Below are positions 33,157 through 41,180 of a stretch of 41,497 bases of DNA, piece after piece. The translations under genes were made by a program, and so were the position numbers. The DNA comes from Actinomycetota bacterium. GTDB taxonomy: Bacteria > Actinomycetota > Actinomycetes > Streptosporangiales > Streptosporangiaceae. The notes below the pieces were generated by a model. It saw only the letters and a list, made by a program, of their open reading frames with translations, was not told the origin of the DNA and did no database searches. The stretch lies in contig PLRW01000241.1 of the NCBI GenBank assembly GCA_003164955.1, positions 1 to 41,497 of the forward strand, written 5' to 3'. Numbering within the stretch: the first letter of the stretch is position 1; every line of letters begins with the position of its first letter.

Positions 33157-35073
33157 ATGACGTCATCCCGCCCGGCGTCGCCTCTGCCGTCCGGGGTGAC
33201 GGCGTGGGCCCGGAATCTCACCCCGTTGCGCCAGTTTCTCCGGACCGAGACCGGCAGCGCCGCCGTCCTGCTGGCCGCGACGGTGGCCGCCCTGGCCTGG
33301 GTCAACATAGATCCGCGCTCTTACGGCACGGTCTGGGGGACCGAGCTGTCGTTCCACCTTGGCCGTGCGAGCCTGTCGGGCGACCTGTACACCTGGGTGA
33401 ACTCCGGGCTGATGACGTTCTTCTTCCTGGTGGTCGCGCTGGAGGCCCGTCGCGAGTTCGACATGGGTGAGCTGCGCCAGCGGAGCCGGCTCACGCTCCC
33501 CTTGGTGGCCGGGATCGGGGGCATGATCGGGCCCGTCGCCATTTATCTCGCCTTCAACGCCGGGCGCTCGCCGGCGCGCGGCTGGGGCGTGGCGATGTCC
33601 ACCGATACGGCGTTCGCGCTCGGCGCGCTCGCCCTCGTCGGCCGCCGGCTTCCCGACCGGGTCCGCACCTACCTGCTGACCTTCTCGGTGGTCGACGACC
33701 TGGCGGGCATCGTCGTCATCGCCGTCGTCTACAGCGGCCGCGTCCGGCCCGTTCCGCTGCTGGCCGGCGCCGGTTTCCTCGCCCTCGCCGCCCTGGCCCG
33801 GTTCCGCCGCGTCCGGTACGGGCCGGTCTACCTCGTGCTCGGGGCGGCGGCGTGGATCGCGGTGTTCTCCTCGGGAGTGGATCCCGTCGTGGTCGGCCTG
33901 GTGCTGGGCCTGCTGGCGTACGCCGGTTCCGCCAGCCGGGACGACCTGGAGCAGGCCACGGACCTGTTCCGGTTGTTCCGGGAGCAGCCCACCGCCGAGC
34001 TCGCCCAGGCGGCCAAGGGGGGAGTCCGGACGGCGATCTCCCCCAACGACCGGCTGCAGCAGATCTTCCACCCCTGGAGCAGCTACGTCATCGTCCCGCT
34101 GTTCGCCCTGGCCAACGCCGGGATCACGATCAGCGGCGGTTTCCTGGCCCGCGCCTATTCGTCTCCCATCACGCTCGGCATTCTCGTCGGCTACGTGGCC
34201 GGAAAGCCGGCTGGGACCGTGGGAGCCGCCTGGCTGGTCACGCGGCTGAGCCGGGGGCGCATCCGGCCGCCCATCGGGTGGGCGGCGGTGGCCGGCGCCG
34301 GAGCCATCGCCGGAATTGGCTTCACCGTGTCGCTGCTGATCGCGTCGCTTGCCTTCCATGGCACCGAGCTTCAGGAGGCCAAGGCCGGCGTGCTGTCGGC
34401 CGCGCTGTGCGCCTCGGGCCTCACCTGGATCGTGTTCCGGCTGACTGCGATGCTGCCGAAACGGCTGAAGATCCGCGCCCTGCTCGGCACGGCCGACGCG
34501 ATCATCGATCTGGCCGTGCCGGTCGACCCGCACCGCGACCACCTGCGCGGCCCTGAGACGGCCCTGGTCACCCTGGTGGAGTACGCCGACTTCGAGTGCC
34601 CCTACTGCGGCCGCGCGGAGCCGATCGTGCGCGAACTGCTCACTGACTTCGGCGATCTGGTGTACGTATGGCGGCATCTGCCGCTGCGTGACGTCCACCC
34701 GCACGCCGAGTTCGCGGCCGAGGGGGCCGAAGCCGCGGCCGCCCAGGGCAAGTTCTGGCCCATGCACGACCTGCTGCTTGACCACCCGGGCGCGCTGACC
34801 GGCCGCGATCTCCTGGATTACGCCGGGCAGATCGGCCTGGACATCGACCGGTTCAAGGCCGACATGCGAGCGCACGCCAGAGCGGGCCACGTCGCCGAGG
34901 ACGTGGACTCGGCCGACCTGTCCGGGGTGTCCGGGACGCCGACGTTCTTCGTCAACGGCCGGCGCCATCACGGCGAGTACGACATCGAGTCGCTGTCGGC
35001 CGCGGTCCGCGCCGCACGGGCCCGCGCCGTCCTGGACGGCACCGGTGCACCGCGCGGTGCGGCCCAGTCCTGA
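33157..35073 (+). CDS. nhaA: Na+/H+ antiporter NhaA fused to a DsbA-like thioredoxin domain
   Basis: 638 residues from ATG 33157 (GGAGAGA upstream). Residues 20-440 are NhaA: LRTETGSAAVLLAATVAALA, the ion-site Asp in MSTDTAFALGALAL (D150), the Asp pair in SVVDDLAGIVVIAVVY (D180/D181), and NAGITISGG with about eleven to twelve helices. Residues 465-630 are a DsbA/thioredoxin domain with EYADFECPYCGRAEP (C481/C484) and the cis-Pro loop SGTPTFFVNG. A single reading frame joins the two; comparable fusions are known in actinobacteria. The soluble domain may sense redox state and act on the antiporter, or act on its own. Neither is shown. Confidence 0.94.
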   Translation: MTSSRPASPLPSGVTAWARNLTPLRQFLRTETGSAAVLLAATVAALAWVNIDPRSYGTVWGTELSFHLGRASLSGDLYTWVNSGLMTFFFLVVALEARREFDMGELRQRSRLTLPLVAGIGGMIGPVAIYLAFNAGRSPARGWGVAMSTDTAFALGALALVGRRLPDRVRTYLLTFSVVDDLAGIVVIAVVYSGRVRPVPLLAGAGFLALAALARFRRVRYGPVYLVLGAAAWIAVFSSGVDPVVVGLVLGLLAYAGSASRDDLEQATDLFRLFREQPTAELAQAAKGGVRTAISPNDRLQQIFHPWSSYVIVPLFALANAGITISGGFLARAYSSPITLGILVGYVAGKPAGTVGAAWLVTRLSRGRIRPPIGWAAVAGAGAIAGIGFTVSLLIASLAFHGTELQEAKAGVLSAALCASGLTWIVFRLTAMLPKRLKIRALLGTADAIIDLAVPVDPHRDHLRGPETALVTLVEYADFECPYCGRAEPIVRELLTDFGDLVYVWRHLPLRDVHPHAEFAAEGAEAAAAQGKFWPMHDLLLDHPGALTGRDLLDYAGQIGLDIDRFKADMRAHARAGHVAEDVDSADLSGVSGTPTFFVNGRRHHGEYDIESLSAAVRAARARAVLDGTGAPRGAAQS

Positions 35074-35129
35074 GCGGCCGCCCAGCCATAGCGGGCCGAA
35101 GAACGGGAGGAAGCCGTCGCCGGAGTGCC

Positions 35130-35612
35130 CTAGCGGCTCTCTTTGTCCTCGTCGGTCACGTGCACGGCCGCTTCCTCGGCGCCGGCCGCCCCGGCGTCGA
35201 TGCCCACGTCGCTGGCCACGAGATCCTTCTCCTCGTCCGGGTGCGCGCCCTCGTCCTCCGCCACCAGGCGCCCCGCCCGCGGATCGGGCAGGTCGTCCTC
35301 CTCGAGGAACTCGTTCTCGGTGTCGGCGTCCTCGTCTTCCCGCTCCGCCTGGGCGTACGGGTCGATGTCCGGGACTTCCTCGGATAGCAACTGGTCCAGC
35401 GACTCGCCGGCCCTTTCCTCGGCCTCCGTCGTCCCGAATCCCTCGCCCGCTGACCATTTATCCGGCGGGATGATTCCGGTGTCGAGCGGATCGCCGGTCG
35501 GGCTGTCCCCGAGCGTGTCCTCGTCGCCCAGCTGATCGTCGGTCTCCGCCCCGATGGTCATATCGTCCACCTGGTCGAGACCCATCGGGTCGTCAGGTTC
35601 GCTGTCAGCCAT
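35130..35612 (-). CDS. DUF5709-family acidic protein
   Basis: About 160 residues, very acidic. Core features: DQLGDEDTLGDSPTGDPLDT, GIIPPDKWSAGEGFGTTEAE, ERAGESLDQLLSEEVPD, DPRAGRLVAEDEGAHPDEEK, ASDVGIDAGAAGAEEAAVH. This is the DUF5709 pattern (GTT.AE...GE.LD..L..E.PD, RAGRLV). I place the start at ATG 35612 because GGAGGAGA lies 11 bases upstream; the ATG at 35633 has a poor site. Cytosolic, probably disordered, function unknown; the family is restricted to actinobacteria and often linked to stress genes. Confidence 0.85.
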   Translation of the reverse strand: MADSEPDDPMGLDQVDDMTIGAETDDQLGDEDTLGDSPTGDPLDTGIIPPDKWSAGEGFGTTEAEERAGESLDQLLSEEVPDIDPYAQAEREDEDADTENEFLEEDDLPDPRAGRLVAEDEGAHPDEEKDLVASDVGIDAGAAGAEEAAVHVTDEDKESR

Positions 35613-35667
35613 ATCGGGTGCCGTCTCCTCCATGCCCTGATCGGTACGTCGGGTAGGCCAGGCTATA

Positions 35668-35689
35668 CCCGCCCCGGCACTTGGGCGGG
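35668..35689 (-). terminator. Hairpin terminator behind the DUF3072 gene
   Basis: CCCGCCC (35668-35674) and GGGCGGG (35683-35689) enclose an 8-base loop. A larger pair GGGTAGGCC (35651-35659) / GGCCTACCC (35688-35696) encloses it and overlaps the DUF3072 stop. The position directly behind the gene on the minus strand fits an intrinsic terminator. Confidence 0.55.
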
Positions 35690-35690
35690 C

Positions 35691-35888
35691 CTACCCGTTC
35701 CGCAGGCGCGCGCTGCGGTCCTGCAGCCGGTCGATGAGCTCCGACGCCTGCGCCTTGGACAGGTCCCCGGGTACGTCTTCGCCCGCCTCCCGCGCGAGCG
35801 TGCGGAGGTAGGACTCCTGCGGCGCGGTCATCGGCTCGTCGCCGGTCGTCCAGTCTTCCGGATCCTTTTCCACCGGTCCGTTACTCAT
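35691..35888 (-). CDS. DUF3072-family small protein
   Basis: 65 residues: EDWTTGDEPMTAPQESYLRT, LAREAGEDVPGDLSKAQASE and LIDRLQDRSARL. This is the compact helical DUF3072 domain (W.TGDEPMT..Q..YL.TL), common in actinobacteria and some proteobacteria with unknown function. ATG at 35888 follows AAGGAGA. It has its own terminator, so it is probably a single-gene unit. Confidence 0.9.
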   Translation of the reverse strand: MSNGPVEKDPEDWTTGDEPMTAPQESYLRTLAREAGEDVPGDLSKAQASELIDRLQDRSARLRNG

Positions 35889-35950
35889 GTCATCTCTCCT
35901 TTTTCGAACTCAGATTCGACCCTACCCGGCCCTGCCGCGGTCAATCCTCC

Positions 35951-36035
35951 GCCCCTCTGCCCCTCTGCTGCCGCTCCGCCTCTCTGCTGCCCAGCGCCCC
36001 TCTGCTTCCCTCCGCCTCTCTGCTGCCCAGCGCCT
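35951..36035. repeat. Pyrimidine-rich repeats in the 35889-36270 intergenic region
   Basis: CTCCGCCTCTCTGCTGCCCAGCGCC (25 bp, here given by its ends CTCCGCC...CAGCGCC) occurs at 35974-35998 and 36010-36034, a 36-bp period, with CCCCTCTGC words around it. The rest of this 382-bp gap between the DUF3072 gene and the YbdK-like gene shows no gene. The YbdK promoter must lie in its right half (36140-36260), where TTAGGT and an AT-richer patch occur. Confidence 0.8.
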
Positions 36036-36270
36036 AGCCCGCCCGTCCGCCAGCGCCCCGATCCGCCCGCCGGGCCTACCCGCCGGGCTGCGCCGGTCCC
36101 ACGCGCCGGCCGCGCCTGCCCTCTACCCGCTGATTCCGGCCCCGCACTTCTCTTCCGTCGCTCCCTGCTCAGAAGGCGCTTTTAGGTAGCCTCCCGTCCT
36201 CATAGGCCGCCGTTTACCGGGCAATGATCAGTCAGACCGTGAGAGCCACGGCTGTGACGGAGGCTGGCGC

Positions 36271-37488
36271 ATGCGAACCTTTGGGGTCGAGGAAGAGCTC
36301 TTGCTCGTCGACGCGGAGACCGGCGTCCCCGTCGCGCTGGCCGACCTGGTCGCGCGCCCGGAGCCGGGTGATGACCCTGCCGCCGGGGGATACGACCCCG
36401 CGCCCGCCAGCGTGAGCGTGGCCATAGGGGTCAGGGACGCGCCGGTCCGTGACGCCGGGGACGCACCGGCGGGCGAGGCCGGGAACGTCGTTGACGACCG
36501 GCCCGTACACGAACTGCAGCGGGAGCAGATCGAGACGGATACCAGGCCGTGCGCCTCGCTGGACGACCTCGTGACCCAGCTGGTCGAGCGGCGCGGCGCC
36601 GCCGGGCGGGCCGCGCACCGTATCGGCGCCGAGGTCGCCGCCCTGGCCACCTCGCCGTTGCCGATCAGGCCGTCGGTCACCCTGGACGAGCGGTACGTGC
36701 GGATGTCCGAGCTGTACGCGATGACCGCGCAGGAGCAGCTCACCTGCGGCTGCCACGTGCACATCAGCATCGATTCAGAGGAGGAGGGGGTCGCGGTCCT
36801 GGACCGTATCCGCCCCTGGCTGCCGCCCCTGCTCGCGCTGACCGCGAACTCGCCGTTCTGGCAGGGCCGTGACACGGGGTATTCCAGTTACCGGCGGCAG
36901 GTGTGGGGCCGGTGGCCGTCGTCCGGGCCCACCGAGCTTTTCGGGACCCCGCAGGCCTATCACGAGACGGTCGATGCCATGCTGCGCACCGGAACCCTGC
37001 TGGACGAGGGCATGGTCTATTTCGACGCCCGCCTGTCGCGGAGCTACCCGACCGTGGAGCTGCGCGTCGCCGACGTGTGCCTGCGGGTCAACGACGCGGT
37101 CCTGCTCGCCTCCCTGGCCCGGGCGCTGGTCGAGACCGCGGCCCGCGAGTGGCGGCTCGGCCAGCCCCCGCCGGCGGTCCGGCTGGAGACGCTGAACCTG
37201 TCCTACTGGCGGGCCAGCCGTTCCGGCCTGGGCGAGGACCTGGTGCACCCGGTGACCGGAAAGGCCGCCCCCGCGGCGGCCGTCGTGCGCGCGCTGCTGC
37301 GGCACCTCGGCGACGCCCTCGCCGAGGCGGACGCCGAGGCGGGCCACCACGGCCTGACCACCGACCTGATGCAGGCCCTGCTGGCGCGCGGGAACGGCGC
37401 GGCGCTCCAGCGGAGGGTGTACCAGAGCACCAACGACCTGTCCGCGGTCGTCCGCAACGCCGTGTCGCACACGCTCACCGTCGAGTAG
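36271..37488 (+). CDS. ybdK: YbdK-type carboxylate-amine ligase (GCS2 family) with N-terminal insertion
   Basis: 405 residues, ATG after GGAGG. MRTFGVEEELLLVDAETG at the N-terminus, ELQREQIETDTRPC, the substrate motif QLTCGCHVHISID, LLALTANSPFWQGRDTGYSSY, RTGTLLDEGMVYFDARLS, PTVELRVADVC, and NLSYWRASRSGL near the end. These are the glutamate-cysteine ligase 2 motifs; the weak glutamate-cysteine ligase activity of E. coli YbdK gives the name. The loop between residues 28 and 76 is enlarged by an Ala/Asp/Gly-rich stretch that replaces a short turn in relatives. Actinobacteria make mycothiol, so the physiological product is unclear. Confidence 0.92.
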   Translation: MRTFGVEEELLLVDAETGVPVALADLVARPEPGDDPAAGGYDPAPASVSVAIGVRDAPVRDAGDAPAGEAGNVVDDRPVHELQREQIETDTRPCASLDDLVTQLVERRGAAGRAAHRIGAEVAALATSPLPIRPSVTLDERYVRMSELYAMTAQEQLTCGCHVHISIDSEEEGVAVLDRIRPWLPPLLALTANSPFWQGRDTGYSSYRRQVWGRWPSSGPTELFGTPQAYHETVDAMLRTGTLLDEGMVYFDARLSRSYPTVELRVADVCLRVNDAVLLASLARALVETAAREWRLGQPPPAVRLETLNLSYWRASRSGLGEDLVHPVTGKAAPAAAVVRALLRHLGDALAEADAEAGHHGLTTDLMQALLARGNGAALQRRVYQSTNDLSAVVRNAVSHTLTVE

Positions 37489-37492
37489 CCCC

Positions 37493-37567
37493 GCACCCCC
37501 CCCGCCGGGTCCCCCCCCGCCGGGTCCCCCCCCGCCGGGACAGCCCCCGCCGGGACAGCCCCGCCGG
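37493..37567. repeat. 15-bp C-rich tandem array between ybdK and the TOBE gene
   Basis: Units of CCCCCCCCGCCGGGT, later CCCCCGCCGGGACAG, repeat five times in the 79-bp gap between two convergent genes and reach the TOBE stop codon. The eight-C runs are slippage-prone and hard to sequence, so the exact length is uncertain. Confidence 0.9.
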
Positions 37568-37777
37568 TCAGTCCTCCTTGGCCACGATGACGTCCGACGC
37601 CTTGATCACGGCAGTGACCATGTCGCCCACCTCCAGGTCAAGTTCGCGGACGGCCTCGACCGTGATCGAGGCCACGAGACGCACGCCACCCGCGTCCATC
37701 TCGACGTTCGCGGTGGCCTGACCGCCGTTGATCGCGGTGATCCGGGCCGGGAGCTGGTTCCTCGCACTGAGCCTCAT
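37568..37777 (-). CDS. TOBE-domain molybdopterin/molybdate-binding protein
   Basis: 69 residues from ATG 37777 (AGGAGA upstream): MRLSARNQLPARITAINGGQ, ANVEMDAGGVRLVASITVEA, VRELDLEVGDMVTAVIKASD and VIVAKED. This is a single Mop/TOBE domain with the standard N-terminal MRLSARNQ. Such proteins bind molybdate as oligomers and store or deliver it. The longer frame from 37894 has no such start and is rejected. No other molybdenum gene is nearby. Confidence 0.93.
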   Translation of the reverse strand: MRLSARNQLPARITAINGGQATANVEMDAGGVRLVASITVEAVRELDLEVGDMVTAVIKASDVIVAKED

Positions 37778-37914
37778 GTTCCGTCTCCTGTGGGCGCTGG
37801 CCGGTGGATGATCTTGCGTGAGCACGCTAGCCCATCGCCCCGGCCCGATGACGGAGCACGCGCCGACGGCGCTCACCAGGTCCGTTTCGGCCAATCGGGG
37901 CAGACCGGAGCCGC

Positions 37915-38050
37915 CAGTCCTCGCGGGGCAGTCCTCCCGGGGCAGTCCTCCCGGGGCAGTCCTCCCGGGGCAGCGTTCCCGTGACAGTCCTCGCGGGGCA
38001 GCGTTCCCGGGCAGCGTTCCCGGGCCAGTCCTACCGGGCCAGTCCTACGG
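37915..38050. repeat. 14-bp tandem array covering the 3' end of the mreB-like gene
   Basis: Ten units of CAGTCCTCCCGGGG and its variants CAGTCCTCGCGGGG, CAGCGTTCCCGGG and CAGTCCTACCGGGC follow one another. The last one and a half units encode the end of the mreB-like protein (VGLAR, stop TAG at 38031-38033). It is built like the array at the nadK 3' end. Confidence 0.93.
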
Positions 38051-39035
38051 CACCGAATTCCTCGCCGCGCTCCAGGAGTTCGGCGGCGCCCCGGATGACG
38101 CAACGGAGCGGATCGTCCACCACCACGGTGGCGATGTCCGAGGACGACTCGATCCTGTTGGCCAGGCCCGGCAGCAGGGCGCCCCCGCCCGCGAGGCGGA
38201 TCTTGCCGCGTACCACGTCCTCCGCAATCCCGGGCGGAATGTCCGACAGGATCTCCTCGATCGAACGGATGATGGTGGCGACGGTCTGTTCCAGCGCGGT
38301 GGCGACCAGCTTGCCCGGGACTCGCTCGACCCGTGGCGTGCGGTGGGCGGCGTCGATGCCGACGGCTTCGGCCCAGCCGAGCGTCCCGCCGGTGAGGCCC
38401 AGCGCCATCTTCAGGCTGGTGGCCGCCTTCTGCCCCAGGATCAGGCCGAGTTCCGTCCGGGCCGCGTGCATGATCGCGTCGTCCATGGCGTTCCCGGCCC
38501 GCCGCAGCGACTGGGCCCGCACCACGCGCGCGCCGGAGACCACCGCGACCTCGGTCGTCCCGCCGCCCACGTCCACGATGAACGCGCCCGCGCCCGCCGC
38601 GAGGTCGACGCCCGCCCCGGCCGCCGCGGCGACCGGTTCGTCGACGAGCCGGACCATCGCGCGCGGCCGCCGCGCTTCGAGGGCCGCGGCCACCGACCGC
38701 CGTTCCACCCACGTCGCGCGGCTGGGCACGCAGACCAGGACCGACGGGCGCAGCGGGCCGGAGTGCCGGCGGGCCCGGTGCAGGAAGCCGTTCAGCATCA
38801 GTGCCGTCGAGTTCAGGTCGGCGATGACCCCGTCCCGCAGCGGGTAGATGATCTCGATGTCTTCGGGTTCCTTGCCGGCCAGTGCGTCGGCCTTTTCGCC
38901 GACGGCGGCGACCTTCCCGGTCGTGGCGTCGAGGGCGATCGCGGACGGCTCGTCGATCACGAGTCCCCGCCCGGCGACCCAGATGAGCGTATTGCTCGTC
39001 CCCAGGTCAATCGCGATGCTTCCCCGCAGGCGCAT
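38031..39035 (-). CDS. mreB: MreB-like actin-family protein
   Basis: 334 residues from ATG 39035 (GAGGG nine bases upstream; ATG 39044 is possible). Actin-fold motifs: phosphate 1 SIAIDLGTSNTLIWVAGRG, IYPLRDGVIADLNSTALMLN, VCVPSRATWVERRSVAAALE, phosphate 2 FIVDVGGGTTEVAVVSG, and the adenosine motif LAGGGALLPGLANRI. No mreC, mreD, pbp2 or rodA adjoins it, so it is probably a paralogue of the sporulation/wall MreB-Mbl group in filamentous actinomycetes and not the rod-shape operon gene. The C-terminal MreB helix normally used for membrane contact is short, and the gene ends in a tandem array. Confidence 0.9.
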   Translation of the reverse strand: MRLRGSIAIDLGTSNTLIWVAGRGLVIDEPSAIALDATTGKVAAVGEKADALAGKEPEDIEIIYPLRDGVIADLNSTALMLNGFLHRARRHSGPLRPSVLVCVPSRATWVERRSVAAALEARRPRAMVRLVDEPVAAAAGAGVDLAAGAGAFIVDVGGGTTEVAVVSGARVVRAQSLRRAGNAMDDAIMHAARTELGLILGQKAATSLKMALGLTGGTLGWAEAVGIDAAHRTPRVERVPGKLVATALEQTVATIIRSIEEILSDIPPGIAEDVVRGKIRLAGGGALLPGLANRIESSSDIATVVVDDPLRCVIRGAAELLERGEEFGAVGLAR

Positions 39036-39423
39036 GATGCTCATCCCTCTATCGGAAACGCAGTGTGCCTCCCTAAGTATGGTGGTTGATCCCGAAACAT
39101 CATCAGCTGCATTCCAACCTGTGACCTGCTCGCCGCCCGCCCGCAGGCCGCGCCGACCCGCGAGCGTGCCGCGCCGTCCGCCGCGCTGCCCGGAAATTCC
39201 CCGCCGCCGCCGGTCGCGAGGGGCCAGTCCGCGGGCCGTCGCCACCGCTCGCGTGGGCCGGCCCCCGGGCCGCTGTCCGCTCGCGAGCGAGGGGGCTCCG
39301 GGGCCGCTGTCTGCTTGTGAGGGCCGGCCCCCGGTCGCTGTCTGCTCGCGAAACCCCGCCGCCATCCGTCCGTGAAGGTCGCCCCACCTCTGCCGCCACC
39401 GCCGGAAAACCCACGGGAATGTT
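39036..39423. repeat. Intergenic region with 31-34 bp imperfect repeats
   Basis: The left half of the 841-bp gap between the mreB-like gene and rho. From 39246 to 39352 there are three imperfect units that begin CTCGCG or CTTGTG, run through GGCCGGCCCCCGG and end in CGCTGTCTG. The rest is GC-rich without ribosome sites or codon bias. I see no gene here. The mreB promoter should lie close to 39060-39120, where TAAGTATGG and ATCATCAG stand out. Confidence 0.65.
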
Positions 39424-39452
39424 TTGACGGCACCCCGGTGTTCGGGTATATA
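39424..39452 (+). promoter_or_regulatory. Strong sigma-70-type promoter for the rho transcript
   Basis: TTGACG (39424-39429), 17-bp spacer, TATATA (39447-39452). This is the best housekeeping promoter in the window. The start would fall near 39459, leaving a leader of about 418 nt before the rho ATG. The leader is notably less GC-rich than the genes, contains the palindrome GCGAATTCGC near 39557 and repeats of GCAGGGCC near 39680-39705, and has no coding frame I trust. Leader-mediated autoregulation, known for rho in other bacteria, is plausible. Confidence 0.72.
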
Positions 39453-39876
39453 GTTGTCCTAAGCGAGAGTTCCTGCGATATACGTCGGGAGTCCGCCGGG
39501 GGATTTCAGTTTTTGCTCCGTCAGGCCGGTGAAAGTGCCAGGCTCGGCGTCGAGCGAATTCGCTTCGGAACGCACCCCGTTTAGGTGGTCCTGTCCCGTT
39601 GAGCTGTCCGTTTCTGGCTCGTTTTACCTGCTTATCGGCTTGCTGAGGGGTCTCCAGTTACTGAAGGGGCGCTACCTACTGCAGGGCCTGCGCTCACCGC
39701 AGGGCCCCGCCTGCGGAGAGATCGCCACCCATGGGAGACCTCCGCCAGCGGTAATGCCGCACCTGGCCAGTTGCGAGTCCGCCAGTCCGCTTATTTCGCC
39801 GATTCCCTTGCGGAATCCATATCGGCCGCGCCTTCTATTCGGCATGCCCGATTCTCCATCGAAAGGAAACACTTTG

Positions 39877-41124
39877 ATGGCAATTCCTGCCCAGGCCGAA
39901 GTCATTGAGACCTCGGCTCAGCCCAGAACCCGCTGGGTTCCCCCCCCGGGGCAGTCCCCGGAGACACCGGCGCAGCCAGCCGTCTCCGGCATTCTCGACA
40001 CCGCCGGTAACAGCGCGTTCCTGCGCACAGCCGGCTTCCGGGTCAGCCCGGACGACGTGTCCGTGCCCCCCTCGCTCGTTAAGCAGTACGGTCTGCGCCG
40101 CGGCGACCAGATCAACGGCACCGCCCGCCCGGCCGGCTCTTCCGCCCCGGCACGGGGCAGCCAGCCCAGGGCCCGTGCCCAGCAAGCCGTGCTGGTCCAG
40201 GTCGACACCGTGAACGGGCTGCCCGCCGCGCATGCCCACGACCGCCCGTCGTTCGACGCGCTGACGCCGCTGTACGCCGACGACCGGCTCCGCCTGGAAG
40301 ACGGCTCGGCGTCGGCGACCGCGCGCATCATCGACCTGGTTGGCCCCATCGGCCGGGGGCAGCGCGGCCTGATCGTCTCCCCGCCCAAGGCGGGCAAGAC
40401 CATGGTGCTCAAGGAGATCGCCGCCGCGATCGCCGTCGCCTACCCCGAAGTGCACCTCATGATGGTGCTCGTCGGGGAACGGCCCGAGGAGGTCACCGAC
40501 ATCCGCCGGTCCGTCCACGGCGAGGTCGTCTTCTCGACGTTCGACCATAACGCCCAGGACCACATATTGGTCGCTGAGCTGGCCATCGAGCGGGCCAAGC
40601 GCCTTGTCGAACTCGGCCGCGACGTCGTCGTCCTGCTCGACTCGATCACCCGCCTCGCGCGCGCCTACAACGTCGTCGCGCCCGCCAGCAGCCGCATCCT
40701 CGCCGGCGGTGTCGCCGCCTCCGCGCTGCAGCCGCCCCGGAAGTTCCTCGGCGCGGCGCGCAACGTCGAGCACGGTGGCTCCCTGACGATCCTGTCCACC
40801 GCGCTCATCGAGACCGGTTCCCGGATGGACGACGTGTTCTTCGAGGAGTTCAAGGGCACCGGCAACATGGAGCTCCGGCTCCGCCGGGACCTGGCCGAGA
40901 AGCGCCTGTACCCCGCGATCGACGTGACCGCCTCCGGCACCCGGCGCGACGAACTCCTGATGGCGCCGGACGAGTACGCCGCCGTCACCAAGCTACGGCG
41001 CGGCCTGGCCGACCTCACCGCGCCGCAGGGCCTGGAACTGCTCCTCGAGCGGACCCGTAGCACATCCTCGAACGCCGACTTCCTCCGCCAGGTGCAGGGC
41101 TCGGACACCTACGGCCGTCGCTAA
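39877..41124 (+). CDS. rho: Transcription termination factor Rho, short form
   Basis: RNA-dependent hexameric ATPase that ends transcription. 415 residues from ATG 39877 (AAAGGAAA upstream). After a 35-residue tail comes the RNA-binding OSB domain (GILDTAGNSAFLRTAGFRVS, VKQYGLRRGDQING). Then RIIDLVGPIGRGQRGLIVSP, Walker A PPKAGKT, LVGERPEEVTDI, Walker B DVVVLLDSITRLARAYN, and the R-loop/arginine-finger region GGSLTILSTALIETGSRMDD with KGTGNMELRL. All catalytic motifs are intact. Actinobacterial Rho normally carries a long Arg-rich N-terminal insertion and exceeds 600 residues; this one lacks it and the N-terminal helical domain is minimal. It is probably a second, divergent Rho. Confidence 0.95.
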   Translation: MAIPAQAEVIETSAQPRTRWVPPPGQSPETPAQPAVSGILDTAGNSAFLRTAGFRVSPDDVSVPPSLVKQYGLRRGDQINGTARPAGSSAPARGSQPRARAQQAVLVQVDTVNGLPAAHAHDRPSFDALTPLYADDRLRLEDGSASATARIIDLVGPIGRGQRGLIVSPPKAGKTMVLKEIAAAIAVAYPEVHLMMVLVGERPEEVTDIRRSVHGEVVFSTFDHNAQDHILVAELAIERAKRLVELGRDVVVLLDSITRLARAYNVVAPASSRILAGGVAASALQPPRKFLGAARNVEHGGSLTILSTALIETGSRMDDVFFEEFKGTGNMELRLRRDLAEKRLYPAIDVTASGTRRDELLMAPDEYAAVTKLRRGLADLTAPQGLELLLERTRSTSSNADFLRQVQGSDTYGRR

Positions 41125-41180
41125 AACGGCCGCACCGCCGACCAGGCGGGACACCCCGGCGCCGCTGCCCAAGCGCGCCG

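Noticed and set aside
33163..35457. Very long open frame on the minus strand across the NhaA-DsbA gene
   Set aside because: It is Arg/Gly/Asp-rich with no family motif and is the antisense of a clear gene, an effect of high GC3.
37493..37567. Intrinsic terminator in the C-rich gap behind ybdK
   Set aside because: The C-runs and GCCGGG words are direct repeats, and no stable inverted pair stands out.
39557..39566. GCGAATTCGC palindrome in the rho leader as an operator
   Set aside because: A single 10-bp palindrome without a second site or family match is too weak to call.
39529..39876. N-terminal extension of Rho by 116 residues
   Set aside because: The extension lacks the codon bias of genes here and the usual Rho N-terminal pattern. 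ATG 39877 has a good ribosome site.
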